DNA of 12,031 nt from Patescibacteria group bacterium (GCA_018818345.1 JAHISI010000052.1:1-12031); one strand, 5' to 3'. Counted from the first letter of the stretch, positions 1 through 5,474 are shown. Translations and numbers: made by a program. The notes: generated by a model not told the origin, from the letters alone.

Positions 1-368
1 ATTCCTTTAATGAGAATTTACAAAAGAATGAATCATACCTCTACAATGAAGAAGAGCTTAAATACCTCAAAGGAAGTAAATATGTTAAATGGGTTGAACA
101 AGGTGAAATCATTGGATATACAGGCTCCTCCTCAATCATATGGGGAGATTTAACCTACAAAGAGAATTGTGAGAGGCCAAGTATAAAGGAATTTGAGACA
201 TGGGATGAGGTACACTTACATTTTGAAGAAGCTAGTAGGAATATTGAAACAAGAGCTAAGGAATTACAAAGAGATCCATACGGAATATATCTGAGTAAAG
301 AACACTATCAAACTCCTACAATGGGAAATACCCTATTTACTGAAGACTACCAGGGTAGAATTTGGTAA
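1..368 (+). CDS. C-terminal part of an M23-family (LytM-like) peptidase, 5'-truncated
   Basis: Only the last 121 codons are in the window; the reading frame is open from base 3 to the TAA at 366-368. The visible part has two hallmarks of zinc endopeptidases of family M23: a glycine strand reading GEIIGYTGSSS (encoded at about 102-134), like the usual GxxIGxxGxTG, and an HxH metal-binding motif in EVHLHFEE (histidine codons at 213-215 and 219-221). Such enzymes usually cut peptide cross-links in peptidoglycan outside the cytoplasm; the first metal ligands and any signal peptide would lie upstream. A tail of about 45 residues follows the HxH strand, longer than a minimal M23 domain needs, and ends in a short aromatic C-terminus. 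The stop codon directly abuts the stop codon of the convergent gene, with no room for a terminator. Family assignment is likely; substrate is not shown. Confidence 0.78.
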   Translation, partial: SFNENLQKNESYLYNEEELKYLKGSKYVKWVEQGEIIGYTGSSSIIWGDLTYKENCERPSIKEFETWDEVHLHFEEASRNIETRAKELQRDPYGIYLSKEHYQTPTMGNTLFTEDYQGRIW

Positions 369-1709
369 TTATTCCCCTTTTAGTATCTCTCTTATTCTTT
401 CAAGCAAGTCTTTGAAACTTAACAACATGCCCTCTGCTGTTTTCTTTTCCGTAGTTGAGGCGTCATCACTCTTTGATTCCACTTTCGGTTCTTCCTTTTC
501 TTTTGCAAACATTTGAACTACCAATGTAACATCCTGACCTTCCAATGTACCATCCATAACTGCTACGCCAATTGCTTCATATTCTGGTTTTAATATATTG
601 TCTCTATGAGTTTGGCTATCCAACCAAGCTTGATTCATTCTATTCACATCTGTAAAACCCTTCGCCAAATTCTCTCCCGCTATTTTGTATTCATACCCCT
701 CTCCCTTTATGAATTGCCACGGGGTCTCACCATTGGGTCCATAGTGATCCCAATATCCTTTTTCGAACATATCCTTAGCCTTATCCATTGCAGCCTGCAT
801 TAGCTTTTCATCGGCATTTAATGGTTCCAATCCTAATGTTGCTCTGTCTTCATTGGCTAAAGCTATGACTTCTTGGGATGTATAGTTAGCTGCATGTAGT
901 TTTGAAGTTGATACCATGCCCATGATCATCGTGAAGACTAGGCTCATGAGAGTAGTACTCGATGCTTTTCCCCAAAACTTTGGGATTTTTTCTTCTGTTT
1001 GTTCTCTAAGTAATTCAAAACCTTCTATAAGGGATATATATCTGTCCTTACTGTAGTTTCTTTGTAATTGGTCAATACTACTAAATGAGACTGCACTCAA
1101 ACTGTCTGCAAACCATAGCACTGTGTCTAATTGGGATATTTCTTTGTCTGAATCTGGATATCCCTCCTTAAATAGATTACTGTAAATTGAATGATAGTTA
1201 GCTGCTGCATCAACGATATATCCATTAAGTTTGGTATTCTTTTCTAAATATTCTCTAGTCTTAGATGGATATTTTTTTAATGCTTTGGCTATTTCCTCAA
1301 ATCCTTTTTCTCCCTTCTTTAATGGTGAGGTTATATATTCATATGCCAATGCCTTATTCCCATCACACATATATATCTTACCAATGTCTTGTACGAGTCC
1401 TGCAATGTATACATTGGAGAGTTCTTTCTTATCTAATCCCGTTAGTTCTCCAAATTTGTATGCCAAATATCCTACTAGAATAGAATTGTTCTTTAGCTTG
1501 GAAAACTTTTTATTTCCATATCCTATTTCCCATATTTCTATTTCATTAAGGATATCTTTTGCTATCTTGAATGTTTTTTTGTCTATTTCTTTTGGTATAT
1601 GCAAGAAGAATCTAAGTGCTCCTTGAAATATGAGCTCTTTAGAGTACAGATCTGTTTGGGCTGTTTGAGATTTAATATCGTTACTTTCGAACCCTACCTT
1701 AGATATCAT
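369..1709 (-). CDS. Degenerate HD-GYP domain + membrane segment + extracytoplasmic CAP (SCP/PR-1) domain
   Basis: This 446-residue protein has three parts. Residues about 70-235 follow the HD-GYP pattern (helix with NSILVGYLA, VQDIGK at 106-111, NYH at 171-173, EGYP at 182-185, FADSLSA at 200-206), but most metal ligands of active cyclic-di-GMP phosphodiesterases are replaced: the first His is Asn75, the HD pair is Gln107-Asp108, and the usual HHE is NYH. Residues about 251-269 form one hydrophobic segment preceded by basic residues, so the C-terminus should be outside. Residues about 277-403 are a CAP domain with His322 (WDHYGPNG), GENLAKG at 345-351 and THRDNIL at 367-373, the cavity His/Glu set of the family. 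A charged linker and a terminal helix follow. CAP domains of bacteria are secreted and of mostly unknown activity. The ATG at 1709 has no Shine-Dalgarno site. Inference: an inactive cytoplasmic sensor or scaffold domain tethering an external CAP domain. Confidence 0.8.
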   Translation of the reverse strand: MISKVGFESNDIKSQTAQTDLYSKELIFQGALRFFLHIPKEIDKKTFKIAKDILNEIEIWEIGYGNKKFSKLKNNSILVGYLAYKFGELTGLDKKELSNVYIAGLVQDIGKIYMCDGNKALAYEYITSPLKKGEKGFEEIAKALKKYPSKTREYLEKNTKLNGYIVDAAANYHSIYSNLFKEGYPDSDKEISQLDTVLWFADSLSAVSFSSIDQLQRNYSKDRYISLIEGFELLREQTEEKIPKFWGKASSTTLMSLVFTMIMGMVSTSKLHAANYTSQEVIALANEDRATLGLEPLNADEKLMQAAMDKAKDMFEKGYWDHYGPNGETPWQFIKGEGYEYKIAGENLAKGFTDVNRMNQAWLDSQTHRDNILKPEYEAIGVAVMDGTLEGQDVTLVVQMFAKEKEEPKVESKSDDASTTEKKTAEGMLLSFKDLLERIREILKGE

Positions 1710-1735
1710 TGGTATATGGGTTAGCTTAATACAAT

Positions 1736-1764
1736 ATTATATGGTAAGGATGTGGATAAGTCTA
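1736..1764 (-). promoter_or_regulatory. Promoter for the HD-GYP/CAP gene
   Basis: On the minus strand there is a perfect TATAAT at 1741-1736 and TAGACT (4 of 6 to TTGACA) at 1764-1759, separated by 17 bp. The predicted transcript would start near 1729, leaving a leader of about 20 nt before the ATG at 1709. It lies in the 83-bp gap shared with the divergent gene. Confidence 0.5.
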
Positions 1765-1777
1765 TGGGGAGAGGAAA

Positions 1778-1786
1778 TGATATAAT
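1778..1786 (+). promoter_or_regulatory. Extended -10 promoter (TGATATAAT) placing the start site at the ATG
   Basis: TGnTATAAT is present in full, with TATAAT at 1781-1786 followed by exactly six bases and then the ATG at 1793. No good -35 lies 16-18 bp upstream, consistent with an extended -10 promoter. With the usual 6-8 bp from the -10 to the start site, transcription would begin at or next to the start codon, so the mRNA would be leaderless. No Shine-Dalgarno site is present. Confidence 0.5.
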
Positions 1787-1792
1787 GTTGTT

Positions 1793-2905
1793 ATGGAAAT
1801 AGAACAAATAAGTCCTGAAAAACCAATTAGCCCCGAAAATATCAAAACTGCTTGGAACCAAGCCAATCTTGTAAACAACGCTATTGATAACAATGAATTT
1901 ACCATAAATAAGGCAGAAGGTTTTGATAATTTTGAAGAAATTTTGCCACAAATAATAAATACCAAAATGTTTATAGAACTTCCACCAGAAAGATTAAAAG
2001 ATTCCTTTGATGGTAAAACACAAGGAGAAGCTTTACTTGGGATTCTTTCTGAGAAATATGTTGAAAATAATGAACAAACAACAGTGTTAGATACACTCTT
2101 GAAAAACAATGTCTCGTTAGTTATTGCTGTACAAGAAGGTTTTATAAATGATCCTAAAATTGAAGAAGCGTTAAAGATGTTAAATGAAAAAGGAATGTCT
2201 CCAACCCTTTGGATTGTTCTTAATGATGATCTTGGATATTGGACAAACAAATCGAATACTGAAGAAACCTTGGCTAAAATGAAATCCGTTTTAGAATTTG
2301 TTAAATCAAAAGATATTAAAATCGAGAAGATCGGATTGGATTATGAACCACCCCTAGAGATGACAAAGGGGCTTGCCACTGGAAATATTACAAAGGTTTT
2401 GGAAGAATTTAAAATATATGTAAATCAGACAAAAGAAAAACGAAAACATCTTTTCTTACAATCTCATTTAGACAGAGAGTTGACTCAGATGATGGATACT
2501 TACAATGTAAAGATTGAAACTTATGTTACAACCAAAGAGTTACGACTGCTAGGGAATTTACTTACCTTCTTTCCGCATAGGAAATCTGATATCGTCCCTA
2601 TGGCATACACTTCTGTTCGTACCGACGGGAGTGAAAAAGTAATGACAAAGATGCTTGATGGTATTAACAAAAATGAATTTCCAGCTATTGGGATAGTAGG
2701 TAATAGTGAAAAGACTCCTGGAAGAGACCTTCGGGGCCCTGGAACACCTGAAAAACATTTATCATATGATCAATTAGTCTTTAACTTCCGGAGATTACTT
2801 GGAAGAAAAAATCCTTTTAGATCTCATTATGTTTTTGCTCTAGACGGTGCAGAAACCTTGAATAAAGTCTTGGATGCTAGATTAGAAAGTATCAGGGAAA
2901 ACTAA
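1793..2905 (+). CDS. Unrecognised cytoplasmic protein with a TIM-barrel, glycosidase-like pattern
   Basis: I do not recognise a named family. The 370-residue protein has no signal peptide or membrane segment. From about residue 107 it shows regular short hydrophobic strands: VSLVIAV (107-113), PTLWIVLND (137-145), IEKIGLDYEPP (177-187), KHLFLQSHLD, DIVPMAYTS, FPAIGIVGN and HYVFALDGAE. Strand ends carry polar residues, as expected of an (alpha/beta)8 barrel. GLDYEPP (Asp183, Glu185) resembles the end of strand 4 in GH18-type glycosidases, where a DxE carries the catalytic acid, and PMAY resembles the GH18 strand-6 M-x-Y; the full DxxDxDxE is absent. The first hundred residues are mostly helical and charged. 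It is divergently transcribed from the CAP gene, and its stop lies 6 bp from the 3' end of the convergent tRNA-Lys, with no terminator. The glycosidase link is a fold-level inference only. Confidence 0.75.
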   Translation: MEIEQISPEKPISPENIKTAWNQANLVNNAIDNNEFTINKAEGFDNFEEILPQIINTKMFIELPPERLKDSFDGKTQGEALLGILSEKYVENNEQTTVLDTLLKNNVSLVIAVQEGFINDPKIEEALKMLNEKGMSPTLWIVLNDDLGYWTNKSNTEETLAKMKSVLEFVKSKDIKIEKIGLDYEPPLEMTKGLATGNITKVLEEFKIYVNQTKEKRKHLFLQSHLDRELTQMMDTYNVKIETYVTTKELRLLGNLLTFFPHRKSDIVPMAYTSVRTDGSEKVMTKMLDGINKNEFPAIGIVGNSEKTPGRDLRGPGTPEKHLSYDQLVFNFRRLLGRKNPFRSHYVFALDGAETLNKVLDARLESIREN

Positions 2906-2911
2906 GAAAAA

Positions 2912-2985
2912 TGAGCCGCCTGGGACTCGGACCCAGCACCTACTGCTTAAAAGGCAGTTGCTCTAACCGGATGAGCTAGCGGCCC
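2912..2985 (-). tRNA. trnK: tRNA-Lys (anticodon TTT)
   Basis: The complete cloverleaf is on the minus strand: acceptor GGGCCGC pairs with GCGGCTC (one G-U), D stem GCTC/GAGC, anticodon stem ACTGC/GCAGT around loop CTTTTAA, and T stem CTGGG/CCCAG. The discriminator is A and no CCA is encoded. The T loop reads TCCGAGT, so position 55 is C instead of the almost invariant U; the other four tRNAs in the window have TTC there. The 3' end faces the stop codon of the convergent TIM-barrel-like gene. Confidence 0.95.
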
Positions 2986-3000
2986 ATGTATAAATACATG
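2985..3000. repeat. Perfect inverted repeat in the tRNA-Lys leader
   Basis: CATGTAT-AA-ATACATG lies just before the first base of tRNA-Lys and inside its predicted 5' leader. Its core, ATGTATAAATACAT, differs by one base from the palindrome at 4386-4399. It could form a hairpin in the precursor RNA or be a protein-binding site; it may also be chance in AT-rich DNA. Confidence 0.4.
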
Positions 3001-3010
3001 AATGAGAAGA

Positions 3011-3039
3011 ATTATATATTGCTTATACGATATTTACAA
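3011..3039 (-). promoter_or_regulatory. tRNA-Lys promoter (TTGTAA-N17-TATAAT)
   Basis: On the minus strand, TTGTAA at 3039-3034 and a perfect TATAAT at 3016-3011 are separated by 17 bp. The predicted start is near 3004, about 18 bases before the tRNA. The -35 overlaps the TAA stop codon of the upstream 171-aa gene. Confidence 0.6.
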
Positions 3040-3549
3040 GCTTTTTACTGGTGCCCAATACTTAAGAAGTGAATCAACAAATTGAGCAGTCTCTACATTT
3101 GCTGCCCCAATTGGAATGCTTAATGGCTCACAAAGGTGATTCCCATAGGACATACAAATTTCAATGCTACTATCCTTGTGTACCAAAATACCCCAATATG
3201 GCCTATCATTTGCACCATATCCTCCACAACCAGGTAAACCCACCATTATATTCTTTTCAACCGCTCTATTTGTAAAAAATAGCCCTGTTTCTAAATCACT
3301 TTCCTTAGGATAGGTATAACCAACAAGCGCAGTTGCATCTACTGGCATCATCCCAGACTCTGGGAACACACCCATCTGCCAAAGGTTCTTTTGAAGATAC
3401 TTACTCTTTAGTTCCCAATCAGGAGTGCTCCTAGAATCAAGTATAATTACTTGATCATATTCATAGGTAAACGGAACATTTTCAAACACTTCATTTTTGA
3501 TTTCTTGTAATTCTTTGGAAAGTTGGAGTTCTGAAATGACGGTATCCAT
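3034..3549 (-). CDS. Hypothetical protein, 171 aa
   Basis: I do not recognise this protein. It has no signal peptide and no membrane segment. Residues 1-25 form a charged helix. Residues 33-39 (QVIILDS) look like a buried strand. Other visible pieces are ESGMMPVDATALVGYTYP (64-81), a glycine-rich turn around GLPGCGGYGAND (104-115) and the strand YWGILVHKD (118-126). Cysteines sit at 108, 132 and 140; they are too scattered for a metal ribbon. The many Trp and Tyr residues suggest a compact single globular domain. It lies 54 bp downstream of rnhB on the same strand, but a perfect 11-bp inverted repeat at 3555-3590 and a -10-like TATTAC six bases before the ATG suggest its own promoter. Its stop codon overlaps the tRNA-Lys -35. 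Real gene likely; function unknown. Confidence 0.7.
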   Translation of the reverse strand: MDTVISELQLSKELQEIKNEVFENVPFTYEYDQVIILDSRSTPDWELKSKYLQKNLWQMGVFPESGMMPVDATALVGYTYPKESDLETGLFFTNRAVEKNIMVGLPGCGGYGANDRPYWGILVHKDSSIEICMSYGNHLCEPLSIPIGAANVETAQFVDSLLKYWAPVKSL

Positions 3550-3554
3550 ATGTT

Positions 3555-3590
3555 AGTAATATTTTAATATTAAGATATCAAAATATTACT
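3555..3590. promoter_or_regulatory. Perfect 11-bp inverted repeat upstream of the 171-aa gene, possible operator
   Basis: The arms AGTAATATTTT (3555-3565) and AAAATATTACT (3580-3590) are perfect reverse complements around a 14-base centre. The inner edge contains minus-strand -10-like hexamers (TAAAAT at 3566-3561 or TATTAC at 3561-3556), and TTGATA at 3581-3576 is close to a -35. The position over the likely promoter favours an operator. The stem is all A/T except one G-C pair and is not followed by a T run on the minus strand, so a terminator for rnhB is less likely. Confidence 0.45.
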
Positions 3591-3603
3591 TTACCCCATA
3601 ACC

Positions 3604-4239
3604 TTAGTCAATGGGTTTGCTATTAAATGGCGCAAAACTTAATCTATGTATCTCACAGGCACCATATTTCTTAATCATATCCATATGTAATTTAGTACCA
3701 TACCCCATATGCTTCTCAAACCCATATTTAGGGAATTGATTAGCATACTGATTCATAATCCTGTCTCTAGTAACCTTAGCTAATACAGATCCTGCAGCTA
3801 TGGAATAGTGATTTAAATCCCCCTTTTCTATGCTCTCCATTTCGTACCCTTCAATCAGTATAATTCCACCGTCAGCAATAATATATTCTACCTTCTCCTT
3901 AAGCATCTTTTCCGTCTCTTTCACTGCTTCGGTCATAGCCTCTAACACCGCTTGCCTAATACCAACCTTGTCTATCCTCTTAGCTTCAACAATTCCTACA
4001 CCATATCCTTCAGATTTTTCTTTAATTAACTCAAACGCGATATTTCTCTGCCTCTCTGTCATCTTCTTACTATCCCTTACACTATCTACTACCTGTTTCT
4101 TTGAAGTAATACATACACATCCAGCAACCACAGGACCTGCTAAAGGACCTCGTCCTGCTTCATCAATACCTACTACTATTTTAAAACCCTTTTTCCAAAG
4201 TTTCTTTTCTAAATCAATTGTTGGATATACCATATCCAT
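3604..4239 (-). CDS. rnhB: Ribonuclease HII
   Basis: RNase HII cuts the RNA strand of RNA-DNA hybrids and starts removal of single ribonucleotides left in DNA. The 211-residue length is normal for the family. All signature blocks are visible: GIDEAGRGPLAGPVVA at 24-39 with catalytic Asp26 and Glu27 and the substrate-reading Gly-Arg-Gly at 29-31; DSKKMTERQR at 56-65; IADGG at 121-125 with Asp123; SVLAKVTRDRIM at 151-162 with Asp159; and the C-terminal GYGTKLH...HRLSFAP block at 179-204. The start is at ATG 4239; a second ATG two codons later would serve equally well. There is no Shine-Dalgarno site. A weak -10-like TATGGT lies six bases before the ATG. The start codon is only 17 bp from that of a divergent 34-aa membrane protein gene, so the two must share promoter DNA. 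Confidence 0.97.
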   Translation of the reverse strand: MDMVYPTIDLEKKLWKKGFKIVVGIDEAGRGPLAGPVVAGCVCITSKKQVVDSVRDSKKMTERQRNIAFELIKEKSEGYGVGIVEAKRIDKVGIRQAVLEAMTEAVKETEKMLKEKVEYIIADGGIILIEGYEMESIEKGDLNHYSIAAGSVLAKVTRDRIMNQYANQFPKYGFEKHMGYGTKLHMDMIKKYGACEIHRLSFAPFNSKPID

Positions 4240-4256
4240 TATGTTACCATATATCT
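4240..4256. promoter_or_regulatory. 17-bp divergent start region shared by rnhB and the 34-aa gene
   Basis: Only 17 bp separate the two start codons. Read on plus, TACCAT (4245-4250) is followed by six bases and the ATG at 4257. Read on minus, TATGGT (4251-4246) is followed by six bases and the rnhB ATG at 4239. Both match TATAAT at 4 of 6 positions and overlap almost completely. This predicts two mutually exclusive, leaderless transcripts whose -35 regions lie in each other's coding sequence. The hexamers are weak, so this rests mainly on geometry. Confidence 0.35.
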
Positions 4257-4361
4257 ATGAACACTATTTCTTTTGGGACAATCTTAGTAGCAGTAGTAAC
4301 CCCGCTATTACTTTTAGTCATTGCATATCTCATTGTTAAGATGACTAAACAGAAGAAGTAG
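4257..4361 (+). CDS. 34-residue single-pass membrane microprotein
   Basis: An ATG at 4257 opens a 34-codon frame ending in TAG at 4359-4361. The product has a short polar start (MNTISFGT), a clean hydrophobic stretch at about residues 8-27 (rich in Leu, Val, Ile and Ala, with one Pro at 16), and a strongly basic tail (KMTKQKK). This is the composition expected of a small inner-membrane protein with its C-terminus inside, by the positive-inside rule. It lies alone between rnhB and the YtxH-like gene, 59 bp before the latter, where no other frame explains the DNA. No family is recognised. Support comes from composition and position only. Confidence 0.5.
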   Translation: MNTISFGTILVAVVTPLLLLVIAYLIVKMTKQKK

Positions 4362-4384
4362 ATATTTCTTTCCACTTAGTCTAA

Positions 4385-4400
4385 TATGTATATATACATA
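4385..4400. repeat. Perfect 16-bp palindrome upstream of the YtxH-like gene
   Basis: TATGTATATATACATA is a perfect palindrome, followed by a run of seven T (4402-4408). It could be a weak terminator for the 34-aa gene or an operator for the YtxH-like gene, whose -10-like TATTGT lies at 4409-4414, six bases before its ATG. Its 14-bp core matches the repeat at 2986-2999 at 13 positions. Confidence 0.4.
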
Positions 4401-4420
4401 ATTTTTTTATTGTAATTACT

Positions 4421-4789
4421 ATGGACGGAGACAAAGCATTTTCATTTTTGAAAGGACTATTTCTTGGAGCTATAGCTGGCGCTGCGGCAGGTATTCTTTT
4501 AGCACCTAAATCTGGTAAAGAAACACAAGAAGATTTAAAGAAATTAGCGAAGGAATATACAGAGAAGGCAGTAGATATGTATGAAGCCACAAAGAAGATC
4601 TTAGAAAAGAAGTTAGATGCATTAAAGAAAGCAGGTTCTAAGATTGATGAATCTAAGTATATGGGATTGGTAACAGAGGTTGTGGAAGAGATTAAGAAGG
4701 ATGGATCTGTTACTGCAGAAGCTGCTAAGAAATTAGGTAATCAATTAAGAGGAGATTGGGATATTGTTAAGACTGAGTGGTCTAAATAA
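4421..4789 (+). CDS. YtxH-like small membrane-anchored protein
   Basis: The 122-residue protein begins with a short hydrophobic, glycine- and alanine-rich segment, FLKGLFLGAIAGAAAGILLAP (9-29), followed at once by KSGKETQEDL. This is the signature start of the YtxH family (general-stress-type proteins of Gram-positives and many other bacteria). The rest, residues 33-120, is a long lysine- and glutamate-rich helix, probably a coiled coil exposed to the cytoplasm or the cell surface. The molecular role of the family is not established. The ATG at 4421 is chosen because the hydrophobic block begins nine residues later and no upstream in-frame start is close. No Shine-Dalgarno site is visible; TATTGT lies six bases upstream. 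A strong intrinsic terminator follows about 50 bp after the stop. Confidence 0.85.
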   Translation: MDGDKAFSFLKGLFLGAIAGAAAGILLAPKSGKETQEDLKKLAKEYTEKAVDMYEATKKILEKKLDALKKAGSKIDESKYMGLVTEVVEEIKKDGSVTAEAAKKLGNQLRGDWDIVKTEWSK

Positions 4790-4841
4790 CTTTTCATATT
4801 ATTTCTATATGAATTCCGCAATAGACGAAGGGTAGTAAACG

Positions 4842-4871
4842 AAAGGGACTAGAAATAGTCCCTTTTTATTT
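4842..4871 (+). terminator. Rho-independent terminator after the YtxH-like gene
   Basis: A perfect 10-bp stem, AAAGGGACTA (4842-4851) with TAGTCCCTTT (4856-4865), closes on a GAAA tetraloop and runs into a T-rich tract ending near 4871. It is the cleanest terminator in the window and separates the YtxH-like gene from tRNA-Gly. Confidence 0.9.
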
Positions 4872-4872
4872 G

Positions 4873-4878
4873 TAGAAT
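4873..4878 (+). promoter_or_regulatory. -10 box (TAGAAT) of tRNA-Gly
   Basis: TAGAAT lies 11 bases before tRNA-Gly. The same hexamer serves as the -10 of the tRNA-Leu and tRNA-Glu promoters here. The matching -35 would fall inside the upstream terminator hairpin, and I see no good match there, so the call rests on the shared hexamer and position. Confidence 0.4.
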
Positions 4879-4889
4879 AACAATAATAT

Positions 4890-4965
4890 GCGAGAGTAAT
4901 TCAGTTGGTAGAATGTCTCCTTCCCAAGGAGAATGTCGCGAGTTCGAATCTCGTCTCTCGCTCCA
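4890..4965 (+). tRNA. trnG: tRNA-Gly (anticodon CCC), with encoded CCA
   Basis: The acceptor GCGAGAG pairs with CTCTCGC, D stem ATTC/GAAT, anticodon stem TCTCC/GGAGA around TTCCCAA, and T stem GCGAG/CTCGT around TTCGAAT. The discriminator is T and is followed by an encoded CCA (4963-4965), unlike the other four tRNAs of the window. A glycine isoacceptor reading GGG alone points to a fairly complete tRNA set. Confidence 0.95.
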
Positions 4966-4998
4966 TATTAAGAATTTCTCAAGGAGTGTATAAAAGAA

Positions 4999-5048
4999 AA
5001 AACGACCTCTTGGTTTATGTATTACATATTTAACCAATTGGTCGTTTT
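4999..5048. terminator. Nested bidirectional terminator between tRNA-Gly and the 123-aa gene
   Basis: The outer stem AAAACGACC (4999-5007) pairs with GGTCGTTTT (5040-5048). After symmetric 4-base internal bulges, GGTT (5012-5015) pairs with AACC (5032-5035), and the tip contains a TATGTA/TACATA repeat (5016-5028). The plus strand continues into a T-rich tract; the minus strand continues into TTTTTTCTTTT. It can therefore stop both the tRNA-Gly transcript and the convergent minus-strand gene, whose stop codon is 5 bp away. Confidence 0.75.
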
Positions 5049-5053
5049 GTTCT

Positions 5054-5425
5054 TTAAAGATCATGACCCAACATTTTTGAGAACCCATCTCTTAAATTCT
5101 GGAATTGCTCCACTATTTTAAGATTCTGATCATTTAAACTTTTTAAATAATCTTCCTGTGATACATCTTCCGGCTTTTCAGCCATAACCCAAATCTTGAA
5201 ATATACAGTGGTCTCATTAATGAAAACATTCTTTGCAGCATGACCAGTCGCAACGATCAATTGAATATTCTTGCCGAAATCTGGATACCAAGTTCCAATT
5301 TTTGAATCTTTTTCAAAATATTTTCCTGGTGCAACCAGTTTCTGGAATGTACTTTTCAATCGACGACCTAGAACAGGTTTTTTTATTGCGACCTCAAGTC
5401 TCAAACTTTCTAATTGTCGTGTCAT
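5054..5425 (-). CDS. Hypothetical protein, 123 aa, with a good Shine-Dalgarno site
   Basis: I do not recognise this protein. It is soluble, without signal peptide, membrane segment or cysteine. Residues 1-35 are basic (RLEVAIKKPVLGRRLK). Residues 45-85 alternate in a beta pattern (GTWYPDF, IQLIVATG, TTVYFKIWVMAE), and residues 88-118 form one or two helices. The start at 5425 is well supported: AAAGGA lies seven bases upstream, the only well-placed Shine-Dalgarno site in the window, and a TATAAT at 5489-5484 predicts a leader of about 50 nt. That leader carries a perfect 8-bp inverted repeat. The gene stands alone between two tRNAs, with its own promoter and terminator, as a self-contained cassette. 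Its different initiation style may mean independent origin or stronger control, but composition gives no proof of transfer. Confidence 0.72.
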   Translation of the reverse strand: MTRQLESLRLEVAIKKPVLGRRLKSTFQKLVAPGKYFEKDSKIGTWYPDFGKNIQLIVATGHAAKNVFINETTVYFKIWVMAEKPEDVSQEDYLKSLNDQNLKIVEQFQNLRDGFSKMLGHDL

Positions 5426-5455
5426 TTCCCAATCCTTTCTTTAAAGAACAATATT

Positions 5456-5474
5456 ATGAAAACATCGTTTTCAT
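5456..5474. repeat. Perfect 8-bp inverted repeat in the leader of the 123-aa gene
   Basis: ATGAAAAC (5456-5463) and GTTTTCAT (5467-5474) are perfect reverse complements around three bases. The predicted minus-strand transcript starts near 5477, so the repeat would be its first structure, or it could be an operator just downstream of the start site. A second perfect palindrome, TTCTTTAAAGAA (5437-5448), lies next to the Shine-Dalgarno site (5433-5438). Confidence 0.4.

Noticed and set aside
1231..1626. 131-codon plus-strand frame inside the HD-GYP/CAP gene
   Set aside because: Low-complexity hydrophobic translation antisense to a well-supported gene; no start signals and no domain pattern.
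3830..4339. 169-codon plus-strand frame over rnhB
   Set aside because: Ser/Ile/Pro-rich antisense shadow of rnhB. The short 34-aa frame at 4257-4361 is in a different frame and is kept separately.
4849..5088. A 79-codon minus-strand frame across tRNA-Gly and the nested terminator
   Set aside because: Its middle is the well-known false translation of a tRNA gene on the reverse strand; the DNA is explained by tRNA-Gly and the hairpin.
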